This document shows positions 1 through 10,431 of a stretch of DNA of 64,000 nucleotides, piece after piece. Under the pieces are notes generated by a model. The model did not search any database and was not told the origin of the DNA. It saw nothing but the letters and a program-made list of their open reading frames with translations. This DNA is from Gammaproteobacteria bacterium. GTDB taxonomy: Bacteria; Pseudomonadota; Gammaproteobacteria; Burkholderiales; Gallionellaceae. Position numbers and translations under genes: made by a program. Positions within the stretch are counted from its first letter, which is position 1, and every line of letters starts with the position of its first letter. Location of the stretch: positions 124,001 to 188,000 of the forward strand of contig JAHJBC010000012.1 of the NCBI GenBank assembly GCA_018813765.1, in the 5' to 3' direction.

Positions 1-49
1 GCTGACACTCGGCCGGTTATGTGGGCGTTAGCCCTCACTAGATTCCCCT

Positions 50-1135
50 ATGGACAAGCGATACCAAGTTTTTGTCAGCTCGACATATGAAGACCTGAAG
101 GCGGAACGTCAGGAGGTAATGCACGCCCTTTTGGAATTGGACTGCATTCCATCAGGTATGGAGCTTTTCCCAGCAGCGAACGAGGATCAATGGACCCTGA
201 TCAAGAAAGTAATCGACGAGTGTGACTACTATCTCGTCATTTGCGGTGGGCGATATGGATCGTTAGGGCCACATGGATACAGTTACACCGAAATGGAATA
301 TCGGTATGCGCTCGAATCTGGAAAGCCAGTTATCGCCTTTCTGCACAAAGATCCTCAGCAGTTGCCAGTCGGGCGCTGTGAGCAAACCGATGAAGGTCGC
401 AATAGGCTCAAGGTGTTCCGAGATTTCATCCAACAAAAGATGTGCAAGTTTTGGGACAGCCCGGCGGACTTGGGCTCTGTAGTCAGCCGGAGTTTCGTCC
501 GTCTTACAAAGACTAATCCGGCGGTTGGTTGGGTTCGCGCGGACCAGATCACTGACACTTTGGTGGCCGCTGAGGTCTTGAAGCTTCGAAAAAATATTGA
601 AGACCTCGAGTCCAAACTACGCGAGGCAAGACTCTCGGCCCCCATTGGAAGCGAACGGCTTTCTCAAGGAAGTGATCTATTTAATGTTGAGTACAAGTTT
701 GAATCGGTGGATCAGAAAAGCCAAGGCTGGACTTGGACCCTCGATTTTGACGTTTCCTGGAATCATGTCTTTTACGATATTGGGCCTTTGATGATTGACG
801 AAGCAACAGAATCTGAACTTCGTCAGGGCCTTAACAAAATGGTGAGAGAGCGCTCGCGTGCCGCTCGGTCTAAAGAAGAGCGATTGACTGGCCACAAGTC
901 AATCCGCAATTTCGAAATCAGTGAGCACGATCTTCAGACTATAAAGATTCAACTCCGCGCGCTCGGTCTGATAGCAAAGAGCGAAAAGGCAAGAAGCGTA
1001 AAAGACCCCTACACATACTGGACGCTGACACCGTATGGCGATCAAGTATTGACGACCCTCCGTGCGATTCCGAAAGAGGACGAAACTGATGAAATGGACG
1101 AGGCGGTGGAGCAGGAAACTGCCCGCGAGGGCTAA
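50..1135 (+). CDS. DUF4062 domain protein (TIR-like fold family)
   Basis: Residues 1-100 carry the DUF4062 signature: the opening KRYQVFVSSTYEDLKAERQ, then a GGRYGS turn and YTEMEYRYALESGKPVI. The family is predicted to adopt a TIR-related fold and often forms the N-terminus of multidomain NTPases in bacterial conflict systems. Here it stands alone (361 aa), with a short coiled-coil-like stretch near residues 180-200 and a C-terminal region (about 290-340) that reads like a winged helix. No NTPase motif is visible. The base composition is visibly less GC-rich than the neighbours, which suggests transfer. Biochemical function unknown. Confidence 0.8.
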   Translation: MDKRYQVFVSSTYEDLKAERQEVMHALLELDCIPSGMELFPAANEDQWTLIKKVIDECDYYLVICGGRYGSLGPHGYSYTEMEYRYALESGKPVIAFLHKDPQQLPVGRCEQTDEGRNRLKVFRDFIQQKMCKFWDSPADLGSVVSRSFVRLTKTNPAVGWVRADQITDTLVAAEVLKLRKNIEDLESKLREARLSAPIGSERLSQGSDLFNVEYKFESVDQKSQGWTWTLDFDVSWNHVFYDIGPLMIDEATESELRQGLNKMVRERSRAARSKEERLTGHKSIRNFEISEHDLQTIKIQLRALGLIAKSEKARSVKDPYTYWTLTPYGDQVLTTLRAIPKEDETDEMDEAVEQETAREG

Positions 1136-1322
1136 CTAAAAAACGTTGACATCTGCTTTGGTCAACTTGCCGCCAGATTCCAATACATGATGGGCTGACC
1201 GCTTCGGCAGATCTGCAGACCATCAAACCAAAGCTGCATCGAAGACTTCCCGTCTTTCGCAACTCATTACCGCCGCTAGGGCGTCGGTGCTCATCGCACT
1301 TAAAACTCAATGCATCCCGCGC

Positions 1323-3695
1323 TCAGGGACGTTCTTCCGCCAGCACCTCAAAATTGCGTGCGATCCGGTTGCCCTTCTGGTCAACGATGGTGATGGTGTG
1401 CGCACCCGGCGTGGCGTCCAGTGCTAGTTGGTGGAAGGTGCGCGTCGATCCCAGGTATTGTTCGTCGAGGTGCCAGTGGATGACGGCGTTGCGGTCGCGG
1501 TGTACGGCTTCGAATACGGTGCTGCTCTTCTTTTCTGCCAGGTCGATCGGGATGTAGATGCGGGCGCCGTGGTCGGGGTACAGGAAATCCAGCGGGCGTC
1601 TGCCAGCTTCGGCATTTTCCGATGTGGCGCAATCCGGCCTGAATTCCGGAAGCATGCGGTATTCGGCATGTTGCCGCCGGTAGTAATATTCCTGCGCGGG
1701 TGTCAGTACAAACCAGTCCGCAGTCTCCATTTTTGAGATGCGCTCGCATCCGCTGTGGACGCGGTAGCGGCGCGATTTGTCCAGGTGCAGGCGCACATGG
1801 TAGGGGCTGGGCTGGTCGAAATCGCTGTTGCTCGGCACCCACTGCTTTTTCGTTTCGCAATAGCCGTTGGCGAGGAATCCATCGTCCTTGCAGACTTCGA
1901 GTTCTTTCAGGTGGTATTCCGGCATGTTGAACCAGCGCGCCGGTTCGACCAGGTTGAACAGGTCAAACAGGATGGGGGCGGCGACCACGCTGCCGGTCAG
2001 TCCGGGCCGGCCTTCGCCGCTGGCATTGCCGCCCCAGACCGCGATGGTGTGGCGCGCGCTGTTGCCCACCGCCCAGGCATCGCGCAGTCCCCAACTGGTG
2101 CCGGTCTTCCAGGCGATCTTGCGCGAGCTGGCAAAGTTCTTCCAGTGTCCTTCTTCGCCGGGGCGCGCCACTTCGAGCAGCGCGTTCAGTGTCAGCCATG
2201 CGGCGCCGGGGCTGATCTCGGCATGGGGCGCGGGCGTTGTCTTCTCTCCGTCCCACAGGTGCAATGGGCGATAGGTCTCTTTGCCGTCTGCTTCGTTGGC
2301 GCGGGCGATGTTCGAGAGGTTGGCGTAGAAGTGGGCGACTTCCCACAGGCTGACTTCTGCACCGCCGAGGATGAGCGACAGGCCATAGTCCTCGACCGGC
2401 CGGTTCAGGCTGGTCATGCCGAGATGCTTGAGGAAATCGTGGAACCGGTGCACGCCATGTTTCTTTAGCATGCGCACCGAGGGCACGTTGAGCGATTGCG
2501 CCAGCGCCACTTCTGCCGGCACAGCGCCGCGATAGGCGTGGTCGAAGTTCTCCGGCATGTAGCCGCCATACTGGGTGGGTACATCGGACACCAGCATGCC
2601 GGGCAATATTTCTCCGGCATCCAGCATGGCCGCGTAGAGCAGGGGTTTGAGGATGCTGCCGCTGCTGCGCGGCCGTCGCACGATGTCCACGGCGAATCCG
2701 CGCTCCCTGTCCATCGAGTATTCCGGATTGCCGACATAGGCGAGTATCTCGAAACTCTGGTTGTCCACGATCAGCGCGGCGGCGTTGTGGATGTGCTGGC
2801 GGGCGAGGTCGGTTGCGCGGTTGCGGATGATTGCGCTGACGGCGCGTTGCAGTTGCGCATCGAGTGTGGTGCGGAAACGGTGTGTGCCGGGGGATGTGGC
2901 TTGCAGGGTGTCGAGCAGGTGGGGCGCGAGTTGCGGCAGCGGCTGCGGTTGTTGCGGCAGGGGTTCGGTGAGTGCGAGTTCCAGGTCCATTTCCGTCAGG
3001 CGTCCGTCGGCGTGCAGGCGCTGCAACAGGCGATTGCGTTTTTCCAGCAGGCGGGACTGGTTGCGCCCCGGATGGATCAGCGACGGGCTGTTGGGCAACA
3101 CCGCCAGGGTGCAGGCTTCCGCCCAGGTGAGCTGCTGCGGATTGCGCCCGAAATAACGCCATGACGCCGCTTCCAGTCCCACCACGTTGCCGCCGAAGGG
3201 CGCGTGCGCGGCATACAGTTCCATGATCTCGCGTTTGCTGTATTGCAGTTCCAGACGCAATGCCAGCAGCATCTCGATGATCTTTTCCGGGTAAGTGCGT
3301 TCGGGGCTGCCGCGCGCCAGACGTATGGTCTGCATGCTGAGGGTGCTGGCGCCGCTGACGATGCGATCCTGGCTGGCATTCAGGCGGATGGCGCGCGCCA
3401 GCGCCAGCGGGTCGATGCCGGGATGGTAGGCGAAACGTTTGTCTTCGTAGGTGGTCAGTGCGAGGCGGAATTTGTCGGGGACTTCTTCACCGGCCGGGAA
3501 GCGCCATTGCCCGTCGCTGGAGATCCGCGCGCCCAGCAGCGAGCCGTCGCGGGCGAGGACGATGGTGGACCAGGGTTCAACGAACAGCGGGGTCGGCAGG
3601 CTGCGCCAGATACCCCATCCTGCCAGCAACAGCATAGCTGCCCACAGCACCCTGCGCCTGTGGCGGGTGAAAAAGTTCTTTGCCGCGACGTTCAT
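1323..3695 (-). CDS. pbpC: Penicillin-binding protein 1C
   Basis: A 790-aa class A-type penicillin-binding protein that polymerises glycan strands in the periplasm. It has an N-terminal membrane anchor (about residues 14-30), a glycosyltransferase family 51 domain with the EDKRFAYHPGID motif (the E is the catalytic glutamate), a transpeptidase domain with SILK (SxxK), SLN and KTGTS motifs, and a C-terminal BiPBP_C-type region. Length is typical of PbpC. It lies downstream of the alpha-2-macroglobulin gene, the usual pairing in proteobacteria, but the 212-bp gap holding a repeat is wider than usual. Confidence 0.95.
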   Translation of the reverse strand: MNVAAKNFFTRHRRRVLWAAMLLLAGWGIWRSLPTPLFVEPWSTIVLARDGSLLGARISSDGQWRFPAGEEVPDKFRLALTTYEDKRFAYHPGIDPLALARAIRLNASQDRIVSGASTLSMQTIRLARGSPERTYPEKIIEMLLALRLELQYSKREIMELYAAHAPFGGNVVGLEAASWRYFGRNPQQLTWAEACTLAVLPNSPSLIHPGRNQSRLLEKRNRLLQRLHADGRLTEMDLELALTEPLPQQPQPLPQLAPHLLDTLQATSPGTHRFRTTLDAQLQRAVSAIIRNRATDLARQHIHNAAALIVDNQSFEILAYVGNPEYSMDRERGFAVDIVRRPRSSGSILKPLLYAAMLDAGEILPGMLVSDVPTQYGGYMPENFDHAYRGAVPAEVALAQSLNVPSVRMLKKHGVHRFHDFLKHLGMTSLNRPVEDYGLSLILGGAEVSLWEVAHFYANLSNIARANEADGKETYRPLHLWDGEKTTPAPHAEISPGAAWLTLNALLEVARPGEEGHWKNFASSRKIAWKTGTSWGLRDAWAVGNSARHTIAVWGGNASGEGRPGLTGSVVAAPILFDLFNLVEPARWFNMPEYHLKELEVCKDDGFLANGYCETKKQWVPSNSDFDQPSPYHVRLHLDKSRRYRVHSGCERISKMETADWFVLTPAQEYYYRRQHAEYRMLPEFRPDCATSENAEAGRRPLDFLYPDHGARIYIPIDLAEKKSSTVFEAVHRDRNAVIHWHLDEQYLGSTRTFHQLALDATPGAHTITIVDQKGNRIARNFEVLAEERP

Positions 3696-3787
3696 GATTT
3701 TATGCAGAGCAACCCCCGGCTATGCCGGGGGGCCATTTTGACCTATGCGAGAGTTATGCGCGATGTGGAGTTCGAGCGGTGCGGAAA

Positions 3788-3892
3788 CAGCCCCCCTTTG
3801 TAAAAGGGGGGTGTGGGGGGATTTGCGGCAGGATGAAATATTGCGGTCCGCTAAATCCCCCTCCTGTCCCCCTTTTTCAAAGGGGGAAGCTG
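3788..3892. repeat. Inverted repeat of CCCCCTTT/AAAGGGGG type
   Basis: Two imperfect arms of about 37-40 bases (3788-3824 and 3853-3892) are inverted around a 28-base centre. Each arm is itself a small C-run/G-run hairpin ending in an AAATCCCC-type flank. It lies between pbpC and the alpha-2-macroglobulin gene. Similar elements are dispersed in many proteobacterial genomes. It could act as a transcription barrier or processing site between the two genes. Confidence 0.8.
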
Positions 3893-3907
3893 ATGGCGCA
3901 GGGTGAC

Positions 3908-6900
3908 TCACTTCGCGGATGTCGTCACCTCTATCCACTGCCCCTTGGTGCGGGCATACCGGGTGGCGTCATACATCGCCTCGACCTGCAAGCCGGGCTG
4001 GTAGAAACGTCCCAGATAAGCGGCATTGAGGCGGGTGGTGAACGTCAGGCTCTCGCCCGCCTTCAGCCCGAAATAACGCAACACGCGATCATCGCGGATA
4101 TCCATGTGTTCCAGGCCGGGCTGGATGCCGGTTCCTTCCATGCGTTCGTTGTTGATCTCGTAAGTCGCGGCGACCATCTGGGTCAGTGCCAGGTTGTCCA
4201 GCTTGAGATTGGAGATGTTCTTCACGGTCACCGTGGCAACGATATCCTGTCCCTGGCGCAAACGCGAAACATCCAGCACCGCTCCGTCCTCGTTCTTGTA
4301 AGCGACATCCAGCGACAGCCCGGAGGAGGCCGCTTCATCCCCGCCCGATTTTGCGATGCCACGGGTCATGAGGGTCGCATACAGGCTGCGTTCCGAGGTG
4401 TTCTTGATCTTGACCTTGGCGCCCTGATCCGGGAAGTTCCCCATCATTGCCGTGTGGATGGCCGCGTTGGACTTGAAGCTTTCGGTCTTGCCCTGCACGG
4501 AGCGATCGAAGCTGTAATCGCCGATCTTGCCGTTGCCGACGAATTTGGACATCGCCATCAGCGAGTAGGCGAGCGTTTGCGTGCTGTGCCATCTCTCGGA
4601 TGCGAGCTGGGCGGAGATCTCGTCCACCAGCGGCTTGGCCTGATCCAACTGGTTGAGGATCACCAGGCTGTTGAGCACGATGGCCGTGTCGCGCAGCCGC
4701 GAGCCGAAGGTCGCATCTGGCTGGGCATATTCGCCGAGGGTCATCGGGTCGCCCTTGACCAGACTGGTCGCGGCATCGCTCTGTCCCGCCAGTTTGTACG
4801 CGGCCGCCAGCATCCAGCGTGCCGAGGACGGCAGCTTGGGCGTTTCGCGCAGACGGTTCATCGCGCCCACTTCCGGCTGGTTCGCCAGCGCCAGCGTATA
4901 CAGGCGATATGCCTGATCCAGCATCGAAGCATCGCCGCCCGCTGTCCAGGCCTGAGCGGCGGATTTCTGGAAGCGCGCCCAGTCGGAGAGCATGCTGGGC
5001 GGAACCTGGTAGCCCAGCTTGTTGGCTTCGACCAGGAAGTGCCCGGCGTAATTGGTGGACCAGGCATTGCGTGCATCGAAGCCGGAAGTGAATCCGCCCG
5101 GCCAGTAGCCGAATGCGCCGCTTGGCAACTGGAAGCCGCGCAGGCGCTGGAACGCCGCGTGCATGTGTTTCTCGATCTCCTGCTTGCGCGTCTCTTCGAG
5201 CTTGACCAGCGATGCCAGATACAACTGCGGGAACGCGGAGGAGGTGGTCTGCTCCACGCAGCCGTGCGGATACTGGATCAGGTAATGCAGGTGCCGCTCC
5301 AGGTCGAGCGGGGGCACGCCCGAGATCTCCAGCGTGGTGACGTTGGTGCCCGGCATGCCATGCGGGATCACCTCGGCTTCCCACGATTCGCCCGGCATCA
5401 ATGCCTTGCGCTGGTAGCGGGTGGAGGGCGGATTGGGGCTGCGTATCTCCAGGAACACATCCGCCTGGGCCTGGTGCTTGCCGCTGGTGGCGATGATCCT
5501 GAGCTTGCCCTTGCCCAGCCGCGCACTGCTCTTCAGCTTGAGCATGCCCAGTTTTTCGTCGGGTTGCGAGAAGGCCACTTTCACGGGCGTCGGGTCCGAC
5601 AACTGGAATTCCGGTCCGGTTTCCAGTTTGAGCGTGACTTCCTTGATGCCATTGTCCATCACGAACAACGACACCGGCACGGAGAACTCTTCTTCCGGGC
5701 CGACCACGCGCGGCAGCGTGGGCAACAGCATCAGCGGCTGACGCACAAAGACGGATTTTTCTGCGGAACCATAGGCGCTGCCGCTGTCGCTGCTGCCTGC
5801 TTCGGCAGCGACCACCATGACCCGCAGCGATCCGACATAAGGCGGCAGTTGCAGCTCATGTTTCTTGCGTTCACCGGAACTGAGTTTGAACGGACCAAGG
5901 TATTTGACGACCGGCGGGAAGCGCTTCTTCTCCCGCTTGGCCGCCTGTGCGGCATCGCCATCGCTGCCGCCCAGCGCCAGCAGGCGGTCAAGGCTGGCGC
6001 CGTATGCACCGGCGACTTCGTCGAACAGGTCCCAGGTGGTGACGCCCAGCGCCTCGCGCTGGTAGAAGTGGCTATGCAGGTTGGGTGTGCTGAAATTGGT
6101 GAGTCCCAGCAGGCCTTCATCCACCACGGCCAGGGTGTAGCTCATGGGCTGGCCATTCGCTTCCGATACTTCAACCGATACGTTGGACTCGGGTCTCCAT
6201 TCGTCGGCGGCGTTGATCTGCGGTTTCAGCTCCGTCTTCGGATCGGTGACGTGGATGGGAATCACGCCGTACAGTCGGATCGGCAGGTCGTTGTTTTTGC
6301 CTTCGTGCGGCTGGATCAGGGTCACGCTGACATAGACGTTGGGTGCCAAGGCGCGGGTGATTGGCAATTCGAACCTGGCCTTCTCCTTGTTGTCGCCTTG
6401 TCCGGGCGCGAATTCAATCCAGCGCGCTTCCAGGATGCCTGCTCCGTTCTCGACTGTGACCAGGGCGCGTCCCTGCGTTGCCTCGGGAAGCTGGATCACG
6501 GCCTTGTCGCCGACGGTGTATTTCTGTTTGTCGGATTGCAAGGTCAGCATGCTGGCACCCGGACCGGACTGATCCTGCGCACGGCCCGCCCAACCCGGCC
6601 AGTCGATGTACAGCGTGCTGCCGGTGCAGTGTTGTTCTTCGCCTTCGCTGATGTCGCAGGCACGCACCAGATAACGTCCCCAGTCGGGATATTTGATCTC
6701 GAATTCCCAGTTACCCTTGCCGTTGCTGGTGGCGACGGTGGATTGCAGGAGTTTGCTGGCGTGGGAAGCCGAGGCGTAATTTGCCAGCGATTCGCCGGAC
6801 TGGTCCCACCACCATTTCCAGTTGATCTTGTACAGCGTGACCTGGACCTTCTTCACCGAGACGGGCTTGCCGTCCGACGACAGGCTGGCGATCTCCACCA

Positions 6901-9568
6901 CATGTTTCTTGTCGGTCAGCAACATATTGCGGCTGGCGTCGCCTTTGGGCAGCTTGATGCCGATGTATTGCGCGTAGGGCGAGTAGGGCATGCTCTGGCG
7001 ATTGATGCTGAATGCGCCGCCGCGTTCGAACACGCGACTGGTCAGTGAGGCGGTGAGCATGCCGGGCGCGTTTGCGTCGAGTTCGATCTCGTGTTCGAAG
7101 TCGGCTTCCCCGGACTCATTCAGATCACCTTCGAAAATGGTGGTCGGTACTGCGGTGAACTCGCGCGCCGGGTCTTCGAAGTTGAAATCCGTGTAACGGT
7201 CGAAGCGGGTGCTTGCACGGTTCAGGCGCAGCTCCACGTCGGCCTTGAGTCCGGCAGCGCTGGCCCCGGTGAGCCACTGCGCGGCCAGCTTGCCGCTCAG
7301 CGGTTCGCCGCCGGAGAGTTTCTTCGCCAGTTCCACTCCCACTTTGAGGCGGTTGGGCATCACCGTTTCCACCTTGATGGTCTTGCTGAAGCTGGCGCCG
7401 CCCAGGATGGCTTTTGCGGTCCAGTCACCGGTGGGGGAACTTTCCTCGGTACGCATCGTGAACTTGTACATCTCGCCGACCGGCGAGGCGTTGGTCAGGG
7501 TTTGCACCACTTGTCCCTGCGGGTCGCGCAGTTCCATCGTCACCGGGTGGTTGGCGGGCAGGCTCTTGTCCTTGTCTTGCAACACAAAGGTCAGGAAGAT
7601 ATCGTCGCCGGGCCGCCATACGCCGCGTTCGCCATAGATGAATCCCTTGATTCCTGCCGCGATCTTTTCGCCGCCCACATCGAAATGGCTGATCGGCAGT
7701 GCAAGTCCCTGGGCCACTTTCAGATAGCCTTTTTGTCCGTCCTTCTCGGCCAGCAGGTAGAAAGGCGTACCACCCTGTTTGAAGCGAGCCATGCCATCGC
7801 CGTCGGTGGTCTCGGTGGTGATCACCTGGTTCTGGAAATTCATCGCGTTGACCTTGATACCCTTGAGCGGTGCCGAGGTCCTCAGGTCGGTGGCGACCAC
7901 CAGCATCCGGCCTTGCGGATCGCGCTTGGCGATCAGGCCGATGTTGGAGGCCAGGAAATTGCGTTCATCGCGGATGCTGAACTTTTCCTGGTTGCCATAG
8001 TAATAATTGCGGCTGGCATTGAGGCGGTAATAGGAATTCGAGCAGGGGTTGGCGCGCTCATTCCAGTTGATGGCTTCCGACTGGTTGTAATAGTCCTCCG
8101 CATAATCCCAACTGCTGGCTTCGTTGACTTCCAGTGTTTCGGCATTGCCGGGCGGGGCATCGATCTCGCTGTCGGCCGCAGCATCGCCTGAACAGGGATA
8201 GACGGAATCCGCTTTGGTGATGGAGAGGGTCAGGCGGAACAAACCGCCGGGGTGTTTCTGGAAGAGTTCCGACACATCCAGGTGGTGGCGCTGCCATTTG
8301 TTGGCTTCCAGCGCAGACAGGGGGATGGTCTTGCGCCACAGGACGCGGCCGACCCGCGACAATTCCTGATTGCCGTCCAGCTTGTTCACTTGCAGGAATT
8401 GCCCCACGTTGTCGTCGTAGATGCGCATGGCCGCGACGCGCACCGAGCGCACATTGACCGCCTCGAACGGGACGCTCAATACCTTGCTGTCGGGCAGGAT
8501 CACCCCCTTGCCGACAAAACGCACCTGGGGCTTCGAGCTGATGAAGGTAAGGGTATGCTGGGATTGCGCCGTCGTTCTCTCGCCTTCGGCATTGCGTATG
8601 CCGGGCTCCAGTGTGAGCAGGACTTCGCCCTGGATACCGCTCTCGGGATAGATCTTCAGGATGTTGCCTTCGATGCGCTGGGTGGTGCGCAGGTCGCTGC
8701 CCAGCCGCACCAGTCCCTGCAGGTTCTGGTTGGCCTTCAGCGAGTCCGAGAAGAAGACTTTAATGAACGGCTGCTGGTCCTCGCTGGCGATGCTGGCCTG
8801 CATGACCTTGAACTGGGACAGGCCGGGGATGACTATCGTGCGCTCGCCCTGGTTGTTCACACCGATGGGTTCGCCGTTCCATTTCAGGGTGATGTTCGAG
8901 TCGGCTTCCGCGCGTTGTATGCCTTTTACGGTGAAGTCGTGGTGGCGTGCATCGACGTTGTGGTTCCAGGCGATGGTCGCCTCTTTGTCCTGATAGCGGG
9001 CTTGCAGCAAGGACTCGATCTTTTGCGCCTCTTCCACATCGGCGGTGACCAGGTTTCCGTTCAGGGTCATCACCTGCTTGTTGTCGGCGTCGGCGACCAG
9101 TCCGCCCACATTCACCTCGAATTGCTGCGGCTGCACCTGCACCACGAATTCGTAGGTCTTGAGTTTCTCCACCATGTTGAGCAAACCGGACGTATCCAGT
9201 GTCACGTGATAGGCCGTTCCTTGCTCCAGTTCGGTTTCCGGCGTCAGCACGATCTCGCGCTGGCTGGCAAAACTGATCTTGCCCTTCACCGAGGGTTTGG
9301 TTTCGAGATGATCCTCCGCATCCTGACCGACGCGGTCGCTGGTGATGATGTCGTTGGCGAACACCACGCGGATGGACGATTTGCGCGAAATCATGCCGCT
9401 GCTGTGCGCGCTGATGATGTGGCTCCAGGCCGCATCCTGTACGGGGATGACCGGGAGGTCGGCTGATGATTTGAAGAGGTCGCAGCCGGAAAGCGCGCCG
9501 AATACGAGCAGGAACAATGAAATGAAGAACGGAAAGACTCGATCGAAACGCTTGACTGCACGTGGCAT
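3908..9568 (-). CDS. yfhM: Bacterial alpha-2-macroglobulin lipoprotein (YfhM-like)
   Basis: An 1886-aa envelope protease trap. The N-terminus is a lipoprotein signal with lipobox ALSGC (Cys29). A long array of beta-sandwich MG domains follows, and the thioester motif GCVEQTT lies near residue 1437, followed by alpha/alpha-toroid and receptor-like regions. Family knowledge: the thioester covalently captures attacking proteases in the periplasm, and PbpC is thought to repair peptidoglycan, which explains the adjacent pbpC. ATG at 9568 is chosen because it opens directly into the signal peptide. This is the large thioester-containing class, not the thioester-less one. Confidence 0.95.
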   Translation of the reverse strand: MPRAVKRFDRVFPFFISLFLLVFGALSGCDLFKSSADLPVIPVQDAAWSHIISAHSSGMISRKSSIRVVFANDIITSDRVGQDAEDHLETKPSVKGKISFASQREIVLTPETELEQGTAYHVTLDTSGLLNMVEKLKTYEFVVQVQPQQFEVNVGGLVADADNKQVMTLNGNLVTADVEEAQKIESLLQARYQDKEATIAWNHNVDARHHDFTVKGIQRAEADSNITLKWNGEPIGVNNQGERTIVIPGLSQFKVMQASIASEDQQPFIKVFFSDSLKANQNLQGLVRLGSDLRTTQRIEGNILKIYPESGIQGEVLLTLEPGIRNAEGERTTAQSQHTLTFISSKPQVRFVGKGVILPDSKVLSVPFEAVNVRSVRVAAMRIYDDNVGQFLQVNKLDGNQELSRVGRVLWRKTIPLSALEANKWQRHHLDVSELFQKHPGGLFRLTLSITKADSVYPCSGDAAADSEIDAPPGNAETLEVNEASSWDYAEDYYNQSEAINWNERANPCSNSYYRLNASRNYYYGNQEKFSIRDERNFLASNIGLIAKRDPQGRMLVVATDLRTSAPLKGIKVNAMNFQNQVITTETTDGDGMARFKQGGTPFYLLAEKDGQKGYLKVAQGLALPISHFDVGGEKIAAGIKGFIYGERGVWRPGDDIFLTFVLQDKDKSLPANHPVTMELRDPQGQVVQTLTNASPVGEMYKFTMRTEESSPTGDWTAKAILGGASFSKTIKVETVMPNRLKVGVELAKKLSGGEPLSGKLAAQWLTGASAAGLKADVELRLNRASTRFDRYTDFNFEDPAREFTAVPTTIFEGDLNESGEADFEHEIELDANAPGMLTASLTSRVFERGGAFSINRQSMPYSPYAQYIGIKLPKGDASRNMLLTDKKHVVEIASLSSDGKPVSVKKVQVTLYKINWKWWWDQSGESLANYASASHASKLLQSTVATSNGKGNWEFEIKYPDWGRYLVRACDISEGEEQHCTGSTLYIDWPGWAGRAQDQSGPGASMLTLQSDKQKYTVGDKAVIQLPEATQGRALVTVENGAGILEARWIEFAPGQGDNKEKARFELPITRALAPNVYVSVTLIQPHEGKNNDLPIRLYGVIPIHVTDPKTELKPQINAADEWRPESNVSVEVSEANGQPMSYTLAVVDEGLLGLTNFSTPNLHSHFYQREALGVTTWDLFDEVAGAYGASLDRLLALGGSDGDAAQAAKREKKRFPPVVKYLGPFKLSSGERKKHELQLPPYVGSLRVMVVAAEAGSSDSGSAYGSAEKSVFVRQPLMLLPTLPRVVGPEEEFSVPVSLFVMDNGIKEVTLKLETGPEFQLSDPTPVKVAFSQPDEKLGMLKLKSSARLGKGKLRIIATSGKHQAQADVFLEIRSPNPPSTRYQRKALMPGESWEAEVIPHGMPGTNVTTLEISGVPPLDLERHLHYLIQYPHGCVEQTTSSAFPQLYLASLVKLEETRKQEIEKHMHAAFQRLRGFQLPSGAFGYWPGGFTSGFDARNAWSTNYAGHFLVEANKLGYQVPPSMLSDWARFQKSAAQAWTAGGDASMLDQAYRLYTLALANQPEVGAMNRLRETPKLPSSARWMLAAAYKLAGQSDAATSLVKGDPMTLGEYAQPDATFGSRLRDTAIVLNSLVILNQLDQAKPLVDEISAQLASERWHSTQTLAYSLMAMSKFVGNGKIGDYSFDRSVQGKTESFKSNAAIHTAMMGNFPDQGAKVKIKNTSERSLYATLMTRGIAKSGGDEAASSGLSLDVAYKNEDGAVLDVSRLRQGQDIVATVTVKNISNLKLDNLALTQMVAATYEINNERMEGTGIQPGLEHMDIRDDRVLRYFGLKAGESLTFTTRLNAAYLGRFYQPGLQVEAMYDATRYARTKGQWIEVTTSAK

Positions 9569-9801
9569 GTTCCACTCCCAGAGAAGTTGGCGGATGTTAA
9601 GTTACATGTCCGGGAATGCCGACCTTATTGAAGGTGAGCATCTTGCCTCGGACTATTGCACCAGCCTCCTGGCCTGGGTCATTGCTACCCGTCACGCATT
9701 ATTCTTTGTATTTGCGACATCCGGTATAGCAAAGTTGCAAGCGGGCGGATTGTGCTGTATCTCTTTCGGCATTGTCAATTTTACGGGCAGGGATATTGGT
9801 G

Positions 9802-10431
9802 ATGAGAGTCGGACTGGTTGTACTAGCGATGTCGCTGGCGAGCAATGCCGCATGGGGAGGCGAACAATTCTGTTCATACACGACCTACCAATGGAACGTA
9901 AACACGAGGAAATCGGTGGGACATCGCAAGGTCGTCAAACCGTATGGCGAGCTAACTGAAGCGGAACGGGATGTGCGGAGCGGTTGCACGGTCTGCGAGG
10001 AAGACCAGGTCACCCTGGCTTTTCCCGGACTCAGGCCTTTCAAGGTCTGCAAATCCGTCGCGCCGCATGTGCGCGAGATCATCGATATCCTGCAACGCAG
10101 GCAGGCCCCCCTGCTTGAAGTGACAGGCTACCGCGTCGGCATGACGCGCGGCGATGTCGATGCTGCAGGCAACCGCACCGGATTCAGCAACCATTCGTTC
10201 GGCGTGGCCCTGGACATCAATACCAGTCACAACGGCCTGTACGAGAACTGCGTCGAGTTCAACTCATCCTGCCGGTTGATCAAGGGCGGTAACTGGGTGC
10301 CCGATGATCCACTCAGCCTGATTCGCGGATCGATCATCGTCGAGGAATTCAAACGGAATGGATTTTTATGGGGTGGGGAGATCGCCGGTCAGCAGAAGGA
10401 TTTCATGCATTTTTCGCTGACGGGGTATTGA
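9802..10431 (+). CDS. VanY-like M15 family D,D-/L,D-carboxypeptidase
   Basis: About 209 aa. A signal peptide (MRVGLVVLAMSLASNAAWG) precedes an M15 peptidase domain. The zinc-binding set is visible as SNHSFGVALDIN (H and D ligands) and DFMHFS (third ligand, H), with the substrate-side GYRVGMTRGD segment ahead of them. The role is trimming of peptidoglycan stem peptides in the periplasm. ATG 9802 is chosen over the upstream TTG 9772 because it starts the hydrophobic leader and has CAGGGA upstream. Four extra cysteines in the mature protein suggest disulfides. It stands alone between yfhM and a toxin-antitoxin pair. Confidence 0.8.
   Translation: MRVGLVVLAMSLASNAAWGGEQFCSYTTYQWNVNTRKSVGHRKVVKPYGELTEAERDVRSGCTVCEEDQVTLAFPGLRPFKVCKSVAPHVREIIDILQRRQAPLLEVTGYRVGMTRGDVDAAGNRTGFSNHSFGVALDINTSHNGLYENCVEFNSSCRLIKGGNWVPDDPLSLIRGSIIVEEFKRNGFLWGGEIAGQQKDFMHFSLTGY

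Noticed and set aside
1136-1322. Possible promoter or small gene in the gap between the DUF4062 gene and pbpC
   Set aside because: A TTGACA occurs near 1145 but there is no suitable -10 or downstream gene on that strand; the gap lies between convergent genes.
3722-7048. 1108-codon open frame on the plus strand opposite the alpha-2-macroglobulin gene
   Set aside because: It mirrors the codon bias of the real minus-strand gene, has no ribosome-binding site or recognisable domain, and is a GC-rich antisense shadow. The same applies to 7091-8191, 8252-9466 and 27175-29373.
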